A DNA stretch of 64,000 nt from Botryosphaeria dothidea (Eukaryota > Ascomycota > Dothideomycetes > Botryosphaeriales > Botryosphaeriaceae), in the NCBI GenBank assembly GCA_011503125.2, contig WWBZ02000009.1, positions 744,001 through 808,000 on the forward strand. The letters are read 5' to 3'. Below are positions 32,727-44,614 of the stretch, piece by piece. A program made the translations under genes and the position numbers. The notes beneath the pieces were generated by a model. The model worked only from the letters and a program-made list of their open reading frames with translations, did no database searches and was not told the DNA's origin. Within the stretch, counting starts at the first letter, position 1, and every line of letters starts with the position of its first letter.

Positions 32727-35700
32727 CTACTCTTCGCCACCTTCGGAGTAGTAATCAAAGTCCCTTGGCGCTGAGGCCTCCTCATCGTCCTCATCTTCGT
32801 CTACGGCGGTGAGCACACCAGCCGCTTCGGCTGCACCAGTAGCGTGGCTGGCTTCAGCATCGCGCGAACTGTACACGTCCTCAACGCGATCCTGAAGAGA
32901 GTGGCCAGGTGCGCCAGGTGCAGGAGTAGTCGCAGACTTCTTAACCTTGAGTTCCAGAAGTTCCTTGGCCTCCGAGGGCGTCGTGTCCGTCACGAGGATA
33001 ACACCTCCGGTAGGCTGCGTCGATGTTAGTGACTGAAACCATGGAATCAAGTGTATATGTAAACTCACCTTCTTGACAGGCACGTAACGGTCACCAGGGA
33101 AGCTGATGTACTTGAGCTGTGCCGGCAGAACCCTAGACATGTTCTCAAGATCGTAGCCAACCTTCTCCTTCTCGGCCTTCTTCTTCGTGCCTTCCGCGGA
33201 AGGAGTTCCCTCCTTCTCACCATCCTTCTTCTCATCCTTCTTCACATCCTCATCAGTCTCCATCTTGTCTTCATCATTGGAGGCCTTCGGAGTAGTCGGG
33301 GTCGGATCAACGTCCATGCTCTCACGGCGCTGCTGCCTCTCCTTGACCATCTTACGACGCTTCGCCTGAGCAGTGGTGGACAGAACAGCCGTCTTGATCT
33401 TCTCAGGAGCCTCCTCAGTCTTGACTTCAGCCTCCGGCGGGTAATCAAACATGCTCGGCTTGGTGGCGCTGTAGAACTTGAAGCTAGGCACCTCCAGATC
33501 CTGGTCGACACCGATGATCGCGGTGGGAGTGAAACTGAGAGAGAGGAAGTGGGTCAATGGGAACCAGTACCAGTATTGCGTGAAGACAGCCATGCCGACA
33601 ATGGCAGTCATATTAAGGTTGCCGGTCTGGGTTTGCAGGCCAATGGTACAGTTCCGGCCGCCAGCGTCGATGATACCAAGGGCAAGAGCACATCCGAACT
33701 TGGCCATTGCGTCCTCATGGCGGTCACTCACAACCTTCTGGAGCGTCTTACGGATTGTTGCAACCTTCGGGTTCATCGTCTCATTTTGCTGGACCATGAT
33801 CATGGCGAGAGAGATGAGCGCACCCTGACGGACGAAATCCGTCGAGTCCTTCATCATGGGCTCCAGCAAGTCTATAGCCTCATCGAGACCAGTACCGGCA
33901 CATGCGATACCGAGAGCCATGGTCGCACCATAACGCACGTGAGGGTTGTAGGATTCAGCAAGAAGCTCGACCATGCGAGGGACTGCACCAGGCTTCCTGA
34001 AGAGGACGAAGCCAAGACTCATCACAGCAACTCTCCGGACATCGTCGCTGACATCACTGACAGCAACGTGAAGCAGCTTGCGGACGGCCTTGTTGCTGCT
34101 GGTACCGCAGTAGGCGAGCGCGATGGTCATGATGCCACCGTACCTCAGGGTCGGGTCGGGGTCCTCGAGAAGACCGTTGATGAGCTCGTCTGCAGCCTCC
34201 TGACGGCCGTACATGATGAGTGCCATACCCATGGCAAGACCGCGGACGATCTTCTCATGCTGAGTATCATGCGCGTACTGGATCATGTCCTCCAGCGCCT
34301 TGATGTTTCCGGTGCCAAGCATGACCAGACCCATGGCAAGACCGACGGCCTCACCGTTGATAGCGGAATCGGTGTACAGCACAGTCTTGAGGGACTCGTA
34401 AATGTCCTCGTTTCCGGTAGCCATACCCGCCACACCAAGACCCAAAGCACCACCGTGCTGGACAACTTCCTCCGAAGCCTTCTTGAACTGGTTCGACAGG
34501 TACTCGAGGACGTCCGTGCCGTGGTTGCTGTAGATCAGACCAAGGGCGTAGAGAGATCCACCCTGGCTGTATGAGGAGCCAGAAACGTTGTTGTCCTTGG
34601 GCAAGTAGGGGTCCAAGAGCCTCTGACCTTGGGTAATGTTGCCGCGGTGGATGACGCCCAGAGCAGCAGTAGCGGTAAACTTCGACCAGTTCACAGCCTT
34701 CTGAAGCCAGTCGAGGTTGTCACGGAAGAATCCGTCGTTGGTGGTGCCAGAGTTCATGAAAGCATTGGCAAAAGTCACCGCGGTGTGGAAAATTGAGTTC
34801 CTGGCCTCCAAGCTGTCCCGGATCTTGTTGAGAACGTTGCGGTCAGCGTGGTTGTTCCGGTACAGAAACTCTAGGTTCAGCTCGATGGTCTTGGTGCCCT
34901 TCAAGATGTGGCGGATAGACGAGAAGGCCTTCTTCTGCTCCTCCGTTCCCGGATTTGTCTTCGTCCTGGACGGGATGGTTGCAGTGTGCGTACTCTCCGC
35001 ATTGGCCAGTAGTCCATCCGTTTCCCGAGTACCCTCACCAGATTCGGTCTGCATAGCATCTCCATTGGCAGAAGACTGTGCTTCAGACTCGTCCTTCTTC
35101 TCTTCTTCGGTTTCGGGGAGCTCCTCGATAACCTTGGACAGAAATTCCTGCGTGCTGTTATCATAGAGGTCGAAGGAAATTTGATAGGCAACGGCGAGTG
35201 AGTGTGCGTCGCCGCGCTCGACGAGGTGGCGAAGCATGTTCGAGGCCATGGAGTGCTGGTTGAGATAGACGACGCACTTGGCGATGGAGAAGTAATCGGG
35301 GTTCGGGAGCTCGTTGAGGAGATCAAGAATCAATCTCAGGATCTAGCATACGGTTAGATTGACCTCAGTCATATCGCGAAAGCTTCGTACCTCATTCCTG
35401 AGACCACGCTCCTGGACCACGTTCATGCAGATATCCAGAATGTACTCCATGAGCTCCTCGCTCTTGCCCGGGGCGCCACTGGAGGCCTTCTTGCCTTGCT
35501 TCTTCTCATCCTGACTCGCCCTCAAGATAGTCTCCCGTAGGACTTCGAGGTTCCTAGCCTCGATGGCGATACCCACAACCTGCTGGTATGCGCCAACCTG
35601 ATAACAGCTCTCGAACAACCTCCGAATGACGCCCTGAAGGTTCTTCTGAACAGGCCTAGGCAGAGCCAACGGGGAAGGGTGTGCACCAGGAGTATTAGCG

Positions 35701-36537
35701 TTGCCACCACCAGGAAGGGAGGGATCAAAAGTTGTTATGGAGTCATCGCGGGAGAGGAGGGACTTGGAAGGGAGCGTCGTTTGTGAGAATGGCGTCGTCG
35801 GGGAAGTCAGACTCGCGGCCGTGTTCGCGCTGCCGTTTGCGTTCGCCGGAAATGCGGTCATCAGCTGCGGCGGAGGCTGGTTTGCTGTGCTTGCGGGGGC
35901 CGGAGGGTTGTGAAGGGCGGACAGGGCGATGTAGGTGTCGACACATTTGGCTGCGCGCATCAGCGGATTAGCAAAGTCCACGCAAAGAAGCATCTCTGGA
36001 TCCCAACGCACCCACTATCGTGTCCTCAAACTCGCCGGGATGATCTATGCTGAACAGCTTCCCTGCCCCCAACGCGAACACCATGCTCTCGTTGTACTCT
36101 TGTAGCTGGTAATAGACCTTTGCCGCCACCAGAGCAGCGAGTTCTCGTTCGGGGAACGTTTCATCCTCGTACAAAGCTTCTCTGTCAAAGCCGACGTGTT
36201 AGCACGATGACGCATGGCTATCAGCGCGCAAGGCGGTGCTGGCGTGGTGGCGGCTGGCGGAGCTTGCATCTCCAGGCCGGCTCAGCTCCATCACGAGGCG
36301 AACTTTGGATGCAGGAGGAGCAAAAGGCTTTACTTACATTTGGCCGACAGAGCCTGCAACCTCGGGCCACAGCAGGTCGATCTCCTCGTTTAACCGGTGC
36401 AGGGCAAACGACCTCAGGTCGTTGTCTGGCTCGGACAGGAAGCCGACGAGGCCGGCGGCAGAGGTCAAGCCTCCCATGATGGACTGGTCAGAGGGTTTGG
36501 TCGGAGTTGGCTTGCTGGGATGGGAGGCGGCGGTCAT
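32727..36537 (-). CDS. RPN2: 26S proteasome regulatory subunit RPN2 (PSMD1), 1163 aa
   Basis: Five exons: 36537-36338, 36181-36012, 35950-35391, 35342-33069 and 33014-32727, summing to 1164 codons. The N-terminus has GFLSEPDNDLRSFALHRLN and LYEDETFPERELAALVAAKVYYQLQEYNESMVFALGAG. The centre carries the proteasome/cyclosome repeats as a helical toroid (for example GGALGLGVAGMATG, YGGIMTIALAYCGTSSNKAVRKLLH, RYGATMALGIACAGTG). Residues near 33180-33290 form a Lys/Glu/Asp-rich KEKE-type loop. The C-terminus contains RYVPVKKPTGGVILV. Rpn2 scaffolds the base of the 19S cap and binds the Rpn1/Rpn13 side. The last intron (33068-33015) is 54 nt and has no in-frame stop. The gene is divergent with CET1. 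Confidence 0.95.
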
Positions 36538-37184
36538 GGTGGGGGTGGATGGGGGATGGGAGGTGGTGAGGTTTGGTTGACGTTGTTGATGATGATGGGA
36601 GCTTCAGCGGCGGACCTGCGCAAGACGGCGTGGAAGCTCGCAGGCTCCGACAAGACTCCGACGCCAGCGTCAAGCGGCCACCCAACACTCCAAGTTGCCG
36701 CTTACGCAACACCCCAGGAACCAGATGCCGGCCGACGCGAGATAAGTCGCCCTCTGCGCGCGCCGGCACTGCATCCCTTCGACTACCTCATCGCGCTGTA
36801 CCGTTCCGCACCCTCTCTCGGCATCCCTAGCCTGCGTCCATCCGGGGCCAACCGCAGCTCGACAGCCTCATCCGGCAGCGACTTGGCGACCAGGCGAACA
36901 GCACTGCGCATGTGACACCGCGACCCGGGGCCGCTTGGAATTTGCACCAACACCTGTGCGAGCTTTCGCACACGAGTCTTTGGCACCTGGACACGCCCCA
37001 CGGCAGCGCGCCTGTGTGTTGCGTCCGCAATCCGCTTGTGGTGCTTTGTTCTAGCGAACGGAAGCTCCCCTCGGCCCTAGCTTGCCAGCCAGCACCACCT
37101 CCCGTATCCACCGCCGCCTATCCACCGACTCAGCCGCATATACACCGCCGTCACTTCGCGCCGACGCGCATCAAACCATTCACC
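36538..37184. promoter_or_regulatory. Bidirectional promoter region of RPN2 and CET1
   Basis: 647 bp lie between the divergent starts of two housekeeping genes. The region is GC-rich, and I recognise no specific operator. An RPN4/PACE-like element (GGTGGCAAA) was looked for by eye and not found. Confidence 0.4.
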
Positions 37185-38529
37185 ATGGACCTCCGCGGCA
37201 TGCTCAACGACGACGGTACCCTTCCCCCGGCGACGCCGAAGACGGCACGTCAAGCTTCGGTCGCGTCTATAATTTCGCCAACGCCGCCGTCCACTGCTGC
37301 CTCATACACCTCAAAGCCGTCGCCTGTTCCTCAGGCATCACCTGCACCGCCTCCGAAGCGCGTCTCAGCCTCGACTCCTCGCACCCCTCGAGAGATCCCG
37401 CCATGGGCTCGGCGCTTCGATTGGAACGCCTTACAGCGTGGCGAGGTCAAGCAAGCACACATACCCGAGCGCCCCCCGCCGCAACAGCCCATACCACAGC
37501 AGCCGATACCTCGTCAACCTTCCGCACCTCGCCAACCTTCCGCACCTCGCCAACCCTCCGCACCTCCTTCTGCACCTCCTCCCGCAGAGCGCACTGGTGA
37601 AATGGAGCCTAGCCTCACCAATGTTCAGCCCTATGACGACGTTGTACGGAAGGTTTGCGATTTCTTATGGAACGCTGTGGTTGACCGTGAGGATCTCCAC
37701 GGCGGCGTTCCTGAGGGTGCCCATCCTAATATCAAGCTTGAGATAGAGGGGAAGCTGGGTACATTGGTGGACCGGAACACAAACGAGCGCATCAATCTGC
37801 CAATCCTTACGCAGGCTGTGTCGTCACTGCCTACTACCAAGTTGGGCTTTGAAAGTCAGATGAATGAGGTGAGTAGTATGTAAACTTATGAACAGCAACG
37901 GATACTAATTCCCGACATCGCAGCAACAACACAGAGGCCTCAACGAATTTTTGAACAAGACCGTCCAAGATGCTCTCAGGAGTCCTCGTCAGAACATTCG
38001 TTACGAGCATCTTCGCGAGACCGACTCTTTCTACACAGTCGACGAAGGCTCTCTGGCGTCTCTACCCCCTTCTGTTCGTCCGTACATATTCAGTGCAGGC
38101 CGCATGCGCAAACCCCGCATCAGAGTGACGCGAGACACAAACACCAAGGAGGTCAAGGCGCAGATCATCAAGCAGAGGATTGCGGATCTCGATATCATCA
38201 ATCCGGGCGAAGCCTTCGATTGCCGGATCAGCGTGAACATTGAAGTCCACTTCAACGAGGACATCTCACTTTTCGAGGCCGCCGACGAGTCCCCGCGGAT
38301 GAAGGATCGCATGAGTTATCAGCACCTCCATACCTCAATTGACCTGACCCAGGTCAGATCCTCTACCAGCGCCAAAATCCATGAGCTCGAAGTTGAGCTT
38401 TCAGCTGAGAAGATCATCGAGCAGGGTATGTTGACTAAGCAAGGCCGTCCCGACGCTTGCTACGAGGAGATGGTAAAGACCTTCGTCAACAACATCAGAA
38501 TACTCTCCAGACAAGCTACAAATATGTGA
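37185..38529 (+). CDS. CET1: mRNA-capping enzyme RNA 5'-triphosphatase, beta subunit (CET1-like), 429 aa
   Basis: Two exons, 37185-37868 and 37924-38529, 430 codons. The first 150 residues are disordered and Pro/Ser-rich with a short tandem repeat. The catalytic domain is the tunnel fold of fungal metal-dependent triphosphatases: motif A IKLEIEGKLG with ExE glutamates at about residue 183, the central strands RIRVTRD and RISVNIE at about 328, and the C-terminal motif HELEVELSAE at about 383. The enzyme removes the gamma-phosphate of nascent RNA, the first step of cap formation, in the nucleus with the guanylyltransferase. The start at the first ATG gives an N-terminus MDLRGMLN, which is common in this family. 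Confidence 0.92.
37486..37590 (+). repeat. Coding tandem repeat in CET1 (Pro/Gln/Arg/Ser)
   Basis: An 18-nt unit of the type CCTCGCCAACCTTCCGCA is repeated three times after two imperfect CCA/CAG units, encoding PRQPSA repeats. It is in frame and likely length-variable. Confidence 0.85.
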
Positions 38530-38945
38530 TTTGCTTTCCGAAAATCTCCCCTGATGTTGAGACGGGCGTCTGGTTTGCAGAGAACTTCTTTGTGAGTCAA
38601 TCGGGCCGAATAATTCACCTTCGAGCTTGACTCCGGCGGGGAATCTCATCACGTTTCGGAAGGAAGACGTAAGGAAATAAGAAAGCATACTGGAGTAATT
38701 TGGCGTTTCTGGGATTACCAAAAAGATGTTGAGATACCCCCGCGGCTGCGTTCAGGGATTGCTTTCCATGGTACCAACGTACTAAGCTCATCCTGAGCCA
38801 CAATGTATAATAGGTATGTAGCAGCAGGACTGGCATTTTCAGGAATTGATTTCTGCGCAACGATCTCGTACAGTTTTCAAGAGTGCCTGATCTGGCAATG
38901 CGTGTCAACATAACAGCCAAGTGCATTAGTACCTGCTGAGCCTCG
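38530..38945. other. Convergent intergenic region between CET1 and the DUF2293 gene
   Basis: Short unsupported ORFs only. Confidence 0.35.
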
Positions 38946-39847
38946 TCAAGATATCCTTTTGCCACGGGTTCTTTTAGTCGCCGCAAGCCCTCTACCATTT
39001 CTTGGCTTCGCCTTTCGAACTCCAGCTCCCACCCGCGTCGCCGGCTTCCGTACTTGCTTCTTCGCCTTCGCGGGCACCGAAGAAGCGGTCCTCCTATTCG
39101 CTCCGCCCCCCGCCCTCCGCATTTCCTCCTTCAAACGCAACACCCCTTCGCTCTTCTTCTTCGTCTTCCCTTCACCCCCTTTCTCCGCACTCCCGCCCAC
39201 ATTCCTAAACGACATCCGCCGCGGACTCTTCTCCGGCAGCCCCTGCCACCGCCTCACCACCTCCTCCAGCTCCCCCGCAACCCGCCACCTCGCCACATCC
39301 CTCTCCACCCCGCTCCGCATCAACTCCTCATACGCCGTATGCGCGTGCCGCACGTGCGCCCGCACCCCCAGCGTCACCTTCTCCTCCAAGCTCATACGCC
39401 CATTCCGCCCCACCCGCCCGCTGTTCTTCCGGAACGCATGCGCGACGACGGCATCGACATCCGCCGCCGGCATCGCAGAGAAGAGCTCCAGCAGGACGGC
39501 GCGCGCATCGGACAGCGTGCGTGCGTCGCGCGCGGCGGTCGCAGAGAGCCGGGCGGACTTGGTGGACGCGTCGGCGGCGAGGACGGTGGCGTGGATGGCG
39601 GCGGGGACGCGCAGGCCGAGGGTGCGGTTCTTGTCGTCCTGGGCGCGCCGTTAAGATCTCGAGAGGCCGCGGTGAGGTGTGGTGGGGGGATGCTCACGAC
39701 GACTTTGAAGAGGTCCTTGCCTGTTGAGAGCGTCAGTTGGCGGCAGTGCCGCGTGATGTAGGGGTTGCCCTTCTTGACGTAGACGTAGCCGGGGCGGAGG
39801 GGCGCGCGCGGGTGGACGTCGCGCTCATTGCCGGGGCGGGTGGCCAT
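38946..39847 (-). CDS. DUF2293-domain protein, 280 aa
   Basis: Two exons, 39847-39698 and 39638-38946, 281 codons. N-terminal YVYVKKGNPYITRHCRQLT is followed by the central DUF2293 core (ALLELFSAMPAADVDAVVAHAFRKNSGRVGR in the translation, given here by its ends ELFSAMP and AHAFRKNSGRVGR). A basic, Lys/Arg-rich C-terminal tail of about 80 residues completes it. The domain is common in ascomycetes and has no established function. The basic tail would suit nucleic-acid binding or nuclear location, but that is inference. The ATG at 39847 was preferred to an upstream in-frame start because the upstream residues look like 5' UTR. Confidence 0.8.
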
Positions 39848-41408
39848 GAGGAAGAAGAAGGGCTTCTTCCAGTGGAATATGAAGGGCGGATGTGTCTGGC
39901 GGTTGAAGGGATTGCCGGGTAGGAACCTGAGGGCCAGAATAAGTAAGAATAAGTAGAAATCGGTACCGCGTCTGTCGTCCCCGAGAGATATTGGCTTGAA
40001 GTGTGATGGGAAGTAGAGGAGAGACATGGTACCTGCCTTTCTGGTTTTTGGGGTTGAACACGATGGTGTTGTGGTTTCTCGAGGGAAGGATTGAGGCGCT
40101 CTTGCTGTTCACGGTTGTTGGTTGTTTGCCTTTGTTTTCCGCAACAAAGCTGGTCTTGGGCTAACGTTTGCAATCGACCACAAGAAATGTAGGGCTGGTT
40201 TCTGATAGCGGAGTGAAGCTCTATAGCTCTGCTATTGTCGAACGGCTTTCTCAAAATGGCACGTTGGTTGTTGAGTATTCGCAAACGGTCGGATGCCTCA
40301 ACCGTCAATACGCGGCCTCAACTTTTTGTAGCCGAGCTCTTTCTACGAACATTACCGAGCGAATACAGGTTCAAGTGAAGCCTGCCGGTTGCGATCTACT
40401 ACAAACTCGGGAGCGACTGGTGACACGTGTGTGGTGTTTGGTCCACCGGAATGGCAGACGCGTCGAAAGCGCGTCATCAGAGTGGCTGGAAAGTACTTGC
40501 CCATAGTTGCACACTGATTGCACCTTCCGCGCGGCAATGAAACAGCTCGAGCGCGGTCATGGTGCCGAGGTTTTGCCAGCACTGCCTTCCACGCCTCACT
40601 GCAGCGCAACACCACGACATCCTCACACCTTATCGCCGAGTCTGCCGGTTCGGGACATGCGCTCGTCCGAAGAAGCACGCGATTGTTGTCACAAGCTGCT
40701 TCCCCACCACCTTTATATTGTTCAATAGTGCCGGAAACGTTAGCCGACATGCCGAAGCGGTACGGCGGCAGTGATGTCAGACAACCCGGTCATTTGAAAC
40801 GATTCATCTATTCCCATCCACGCCTCTGCCGCATCCTCCCTAAATCAAAGCTTCGCCTACTTTTGCTCCAATAGTCGCTCCTTTTCTCCCGCTTCGACCG
40901 CTTCGTTTGATACAGCATTGAAACGACGACAGTGCTTCTGCCCCACTATTCCCTGCGAAGTTTCATTTCCTTGCAAAGATCTTCGTTCCAAGACTTATGC
41001 GTACCAACCACGCCCGTTTCATGGGCTCGGGTAAAGGAGAGTGGCCCAACTTCTGGCGCGTCCATGCCGGGGAGAGCTGCCAAGAAAGCTTGACTGCAGT
41101 TCTATCGACCAGGGATCTCGTCTGCTGGTTCCCCACTGCAGCCTTCGCGATTCGGCCGACCCAGAATCGAGAGCCACTTTAGCCGCCGGAACGTCTGACC
41201 GTGAAGCAGGAGTGCCCAAAGGAGGAAATGACAGCGGGGAAAAGGGTACGACTCGATAATAATGCCGAAGAGACGATGTTTCTGGAATTCACTACTTAAA
41301 GACCCAACACTGCTCTATCGTGATTGTGCTCTTCAGTGCTGGACACATACTCACATTCGATCATTACCCATCACACGCAGCCTTCCGTTCTTTCCACCTC
41401 GAGCCACG
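39848..41408. other. Intergenic, no supported gene
   Basis: Several short ORFs overlap on both strands. None has a domain or a splice-supported partner. The right end holds the promoter of the AA9 gene. Confidence 0.4.
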
Positions 41409-42217
41409 ATGAAGTTCTCCACCACCCTCGTTACTCTCGCCGCCGCGAGCCTGAGCAGCGCTCACTGTAAGGTTACACGTCAAGCTTGGAAGCCAAGGAG
41501 ATCTAACATTGCACAGACACCTTCCCGGCCCTGGTCAACGAGGGCGAGGTCACTGAGGACTGGAAGTATGTTCGCATGACTACCAACCACTACTCCCACG
41601 GCCCCGTGACCGACGTCACGTCGGACGACATCCGCTGCTACGTCGACCCCTCCAACCCGACGACCGAGACTCTGTCCGTCAAGGCCGGCAACAACCTGGG
41701 CTTCACCGTCGACCCCGACGTCTCCCACCCTGGCACCCTCCAGTTCTACATGGCCCAGGCTCCCTCCGGAACCAGTGCCGCCGACTTCAAGGGCGAGGGC
41801 AAGGTCTGGTTCAAGATCTTCGGAGAGGGTCCCAAGATTGCCAACGGCGAGCTCTCGTGGCCTTCGCAAGGTTCGTTCTCGCACCCTACCAAGCACTATT
41901 TATCCCTCCATAACTAACACCACTCGTACACAGGCCTGAGCCAGGTCAACGTCACGATCCCTGAGTCCCTGCCCAACGGCGACTACCTCTTCCGCGTCGA
42001 GCACATCGCGCTGCACAGCGCTGGCAGCGAGGGTGGCGCCCAGTTCTACATCTCTTGCGGCCAGATCACCGTCACTGGCGGCGGCAATGGCAGCCCGAGC
42101 CCCTTGGTCGCCCTGCCCGGCGCGTACAAGGCCACCGACCCCGGTCTGCTCATCAACATCTACTACCCGGTGCCCACCAACTACACTCTGCCCGGCCCGG
42201 CTGTCTGGTCTGGTTAG
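41409..42217 (+). CDS. AA9 lytic polysaccharide monooxygenase, 231 aa
   Basis: Three exons: 41409-41466, 41517-41870 and 41934-42217, 232 codons. The signal peptide of 18 residues ends so that His19 (split next to intron 1) becomes the mature N-terminus, as required for the copper histidine brace. The second ligand is His90 in [13 protein letters not shown]. The axial region [12 protein letters not shown] contains the conserved Gln and Tyr. The C-terminus GPAVWSG is also typical. AA9 enzymes are secreted and oxidatively cleave cellulose or related beta-glucans. There is no carbohydrate-binding module or GPI signal after the catalytic domain. Confidence 0.93.
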
Positions 42218-42245
42218 TTAGAGAATCTGTCTCTTCTGATGAACC

Positions 42246-42268
42246 GGGGGGGGGGTTTTTTTTTTTTT
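42246..42268. repeat. G10-T13 homopolymer junction
   Basis: Ten G followed by thirteen T, about 30 nt after the AA9 stop codon. It is either a hypervariable site or a spot prone to sequencing error. Confidence 0.9.
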
Positions 42269-42991
42269 GAAAAGTGGATGAAGGACACGAGGAAGGTCGC
42301 TCGCGGCCTTTATATTCAACGTAAATACTTGACATTGCTGCTGTAAATGGATGAACATATTTCGAAATACATGAGATCAACTGCACATGCTGGTGAACAT
42401 AGGGTGTGGTCCGTGAGCCAGCCAATCTGATCCGATCTCTTCTGAATTGAAGTCGGCTTCTCTTGACAGAATGAATTCCGGAAACCCAAATTCACGCTGT
42501 ATCTCGCATGGAGCCCACTGTAGTATGGTGAGCATCGGCAACTCGGTATTTCTTCCCCGATCTTATGCAAGTTGACGGACGGCAACCTCGACACGTACCG
42601 AACTTGGTTGTTCCAATTGGAAAAAGCAAGAAGACAAAATCTCCCCTGCATTTGCTTGCTTCTGACTACCTTTCACCCTATTGGATATACTCCGCTCCTC
42701 GGGTATCACCTTACAAGGAAGTCCTAGGCTCATCCTTGTCCTGCCGAATCTTCCTCAATTGGTTAAAGGGCCCAAAGCTTAAATTCGCCGGCAGCCCGCA
42801 CCATGTCGAAGTCCGAACGGGCCGTCTCTTCTACATATTTAACTCCATCAGTAGACCACATCCCATATAAACTTCGTATATACAGCGAAGCGTGGTTGAT
42901 GTCGACGACAATGTCAGAAAGCCAACAACGAGCATTCAGGCTTCGAACAATCCATCCAACAAGCCAAGCATACCTAACACACTAAACCACC
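42269..42991. other. Intergenic between AA9 and the ABM gene
   Basis: No supported gene. Confidence 0.35.
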
Positions 42992-43366
42992 ATGCCCCTC
43001 ACCAGACTCAACCCCGACCCCACCACTCCCTACGCCACACAGCTCGATGCCGACCATACCGGCCCCATCGTCCTGCTCAATATCTTCGTCATGCCGTCCG
43101 GCAGAATCGACGAGGCCATCGCCGTCTGGCAAAAGGCCGCCGGCATCATCAAGCAAAAGCCGGGCTTCATCTCCACGCAGCTGCACCGCGCCGTCGGCGG
43201 CGCCAACGTCGTCGTCAACTGCGCCGTCTGGGAGAGCCTCGGGGCGCTCAAGGCGGGCACAGCGGCACCCGAGTTTCGCGCTTTGGTCGACGGGTTTCCC
43301 GAAGGCACGACGAATATGCCGTGTGTGCTGAGGAAGATTGCTGTTCCGAATGTTTGTGTGGAGTAG
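42992..43366 (+). CDS. Antibiotic biosynthesis monooxygenase (ABM)-domain protein, 124 aa
   Basis: Single exon. The sequence fits the dimeric alpha/beta-barrel ABM fold: a first strand VLLNIFVMP, a helix with IDEAIAVWQKAAGIIKQKPGF, a strand FISTQLHRAVGG, a strand VVNCAVWES and a helix with EFRALVDGFPEG. Proteins of this kind include small quinone-type monooxygenases and many stress-linked proteins of unknown substrate. No cofactor motif is expected or seen. It lies alone, so context gives no pathway. Confidence 0.8.
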   Translation: MPLTRLNPDPTTPYATQLDADHTGPIVLLNIFVMPSGRIDEAIAVWQKAAGIIKQKPGFISTQLHRAVGGANVVVNCAVWESLGALKAGTAAPEFRALVDGFPEGTTNMPCVLRKIAVPNVCVE

Positions 43367-44037
43367 AGAAGGGACTGCCGAGGGCTTTTCTGTGGTTGTT
43401 GCGATTGTCAATTGGAATTCGTCTCAAGACGACGGTCAATAGCCAGGAAGCAGCCATGAAGAATTGAAGAACTTCGGAATTAGTGACGACTATCAGGCTG
43501 AGTAAAAACAAAGTGGAAAGAAACTTTATACAGCTATGGGCTAGCTCATTATTCTATCACACATCATCTCACAGCCACGTAGTGCCAGAGAATGCATCTC
43601 AATGTTCATTTCGATAGTTCTACATGAATATCCCTTTCTCATACTAAGAAGCTGTACCTAATATCGCCGCAGATCACGATTTTATAATCACAAGCCCTAC
43701 ATGATAAGCTATACTTCCCTTCCCCTCAGCTTTCTCTGCTTTCCATTGAGACATTTTTAGAGTCATTTGTCGTTTCATACCCAACATGAACCGCCAGAAA
43801 AGCATGTTGCGCCGAAAATTTCTGAACAGCATTGTTCTTGCATTCACGGATCAATAAATCTTGACCAGCTATGCGCTAATCATCAGCGGCTGCATTAAAA
43901 TGTGTCGTGGGAGCACGTGGAGTCCGTTGTTTATGGAAATTCCGATACGTCATAGACTCCGGGAAGCACATTCTGACTTGGTCAATGATGCCAACACTTC
44001 CACATGAAATCCTCAATGTGGCACGCTGGAGCCGAAA
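43367..44037. other. Intergenic, left flank of the transposon nest
   Basis: No supported gene. Its last bases CGAAA (44033-44037) are the left target-site duplication of solo LTR A. It may hold upstream parts of the helicase relic, but I could not recognise any. Confidence 0.4.
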
Positions 44038-44324
44038 TGTAACGAGCGGGCCTCTACCTCTAAGGATCCAAACACCAAAGAGGGTGGAAACCTGTCGAAG
44101 GGTTTTCCTTGAGTGGGTACAAGAAGAGGTACGCGAGGAACGAGTAGACGACTGAAGACTGAGCACTGCGTGCGAAGGCCTTGTTACTAACAATTGGTGC
44201 TGAATTATTATTAAAGTTAACCACGAAGGTCAAAGCTATCTAAGGAGTGTGGTTTATATACACGTAGGAGAGTGTCTATAATCTATGTGCTCAGTTGGCG
44301 TGTTGCGCTTAACTGCTATTCTTT

Positions 44325-44472
44325 TGTTGTGTTGTTGATGAATAACGATGATCCATTGATGATTCGCATGAAGAGGAAGAGGGTGGGTGACCCGCTTGCC
44401 TCTTATACGAGTGATTGTGGCTAAGCTATGTGGTGTGATATAAGGAGACCTTGAAACACGTGATATCCAACA
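44325..44472 (-). repeat. 3' LTR of copia element 1
   Basis: 148 bp, same length as the 5' LTR at 49617-49764. On the element strand it begins TGTTGGATATCACG and ends CAACACAACA. Confidence 0.95.
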
Positions 44473-44483
44473 CACCCCCTTCG
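44473..44483 (-). other. Polypurine tract of copia element 1
   Basis: GAAGGGGGTG directly before the 3' LTR on the element strand. The same sequence precedes the 3' LTR of element 2 at 56567-56576. It is the expected plus-strand primer. Confidence 0.85.
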
Positions 44484-44614
44484 CGTAGTGCTCGAATGGG
44501 CAGTGCGCGATAATCTGTTTGTTGTTGACCTCCTGAAATAGCAAAAAGGAGCGTGATTGCCGAAACACGTAAATGAAATAATAACAGTCTGGTTGAACGG
44601 CGTGTACGCCGCAC

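Noticed and set aside
33549..34574. 341-codon plus-strand ORF inside RPN2
   Set aside because: Antisense shadow of the conserved PC-repeat region of RPN2.
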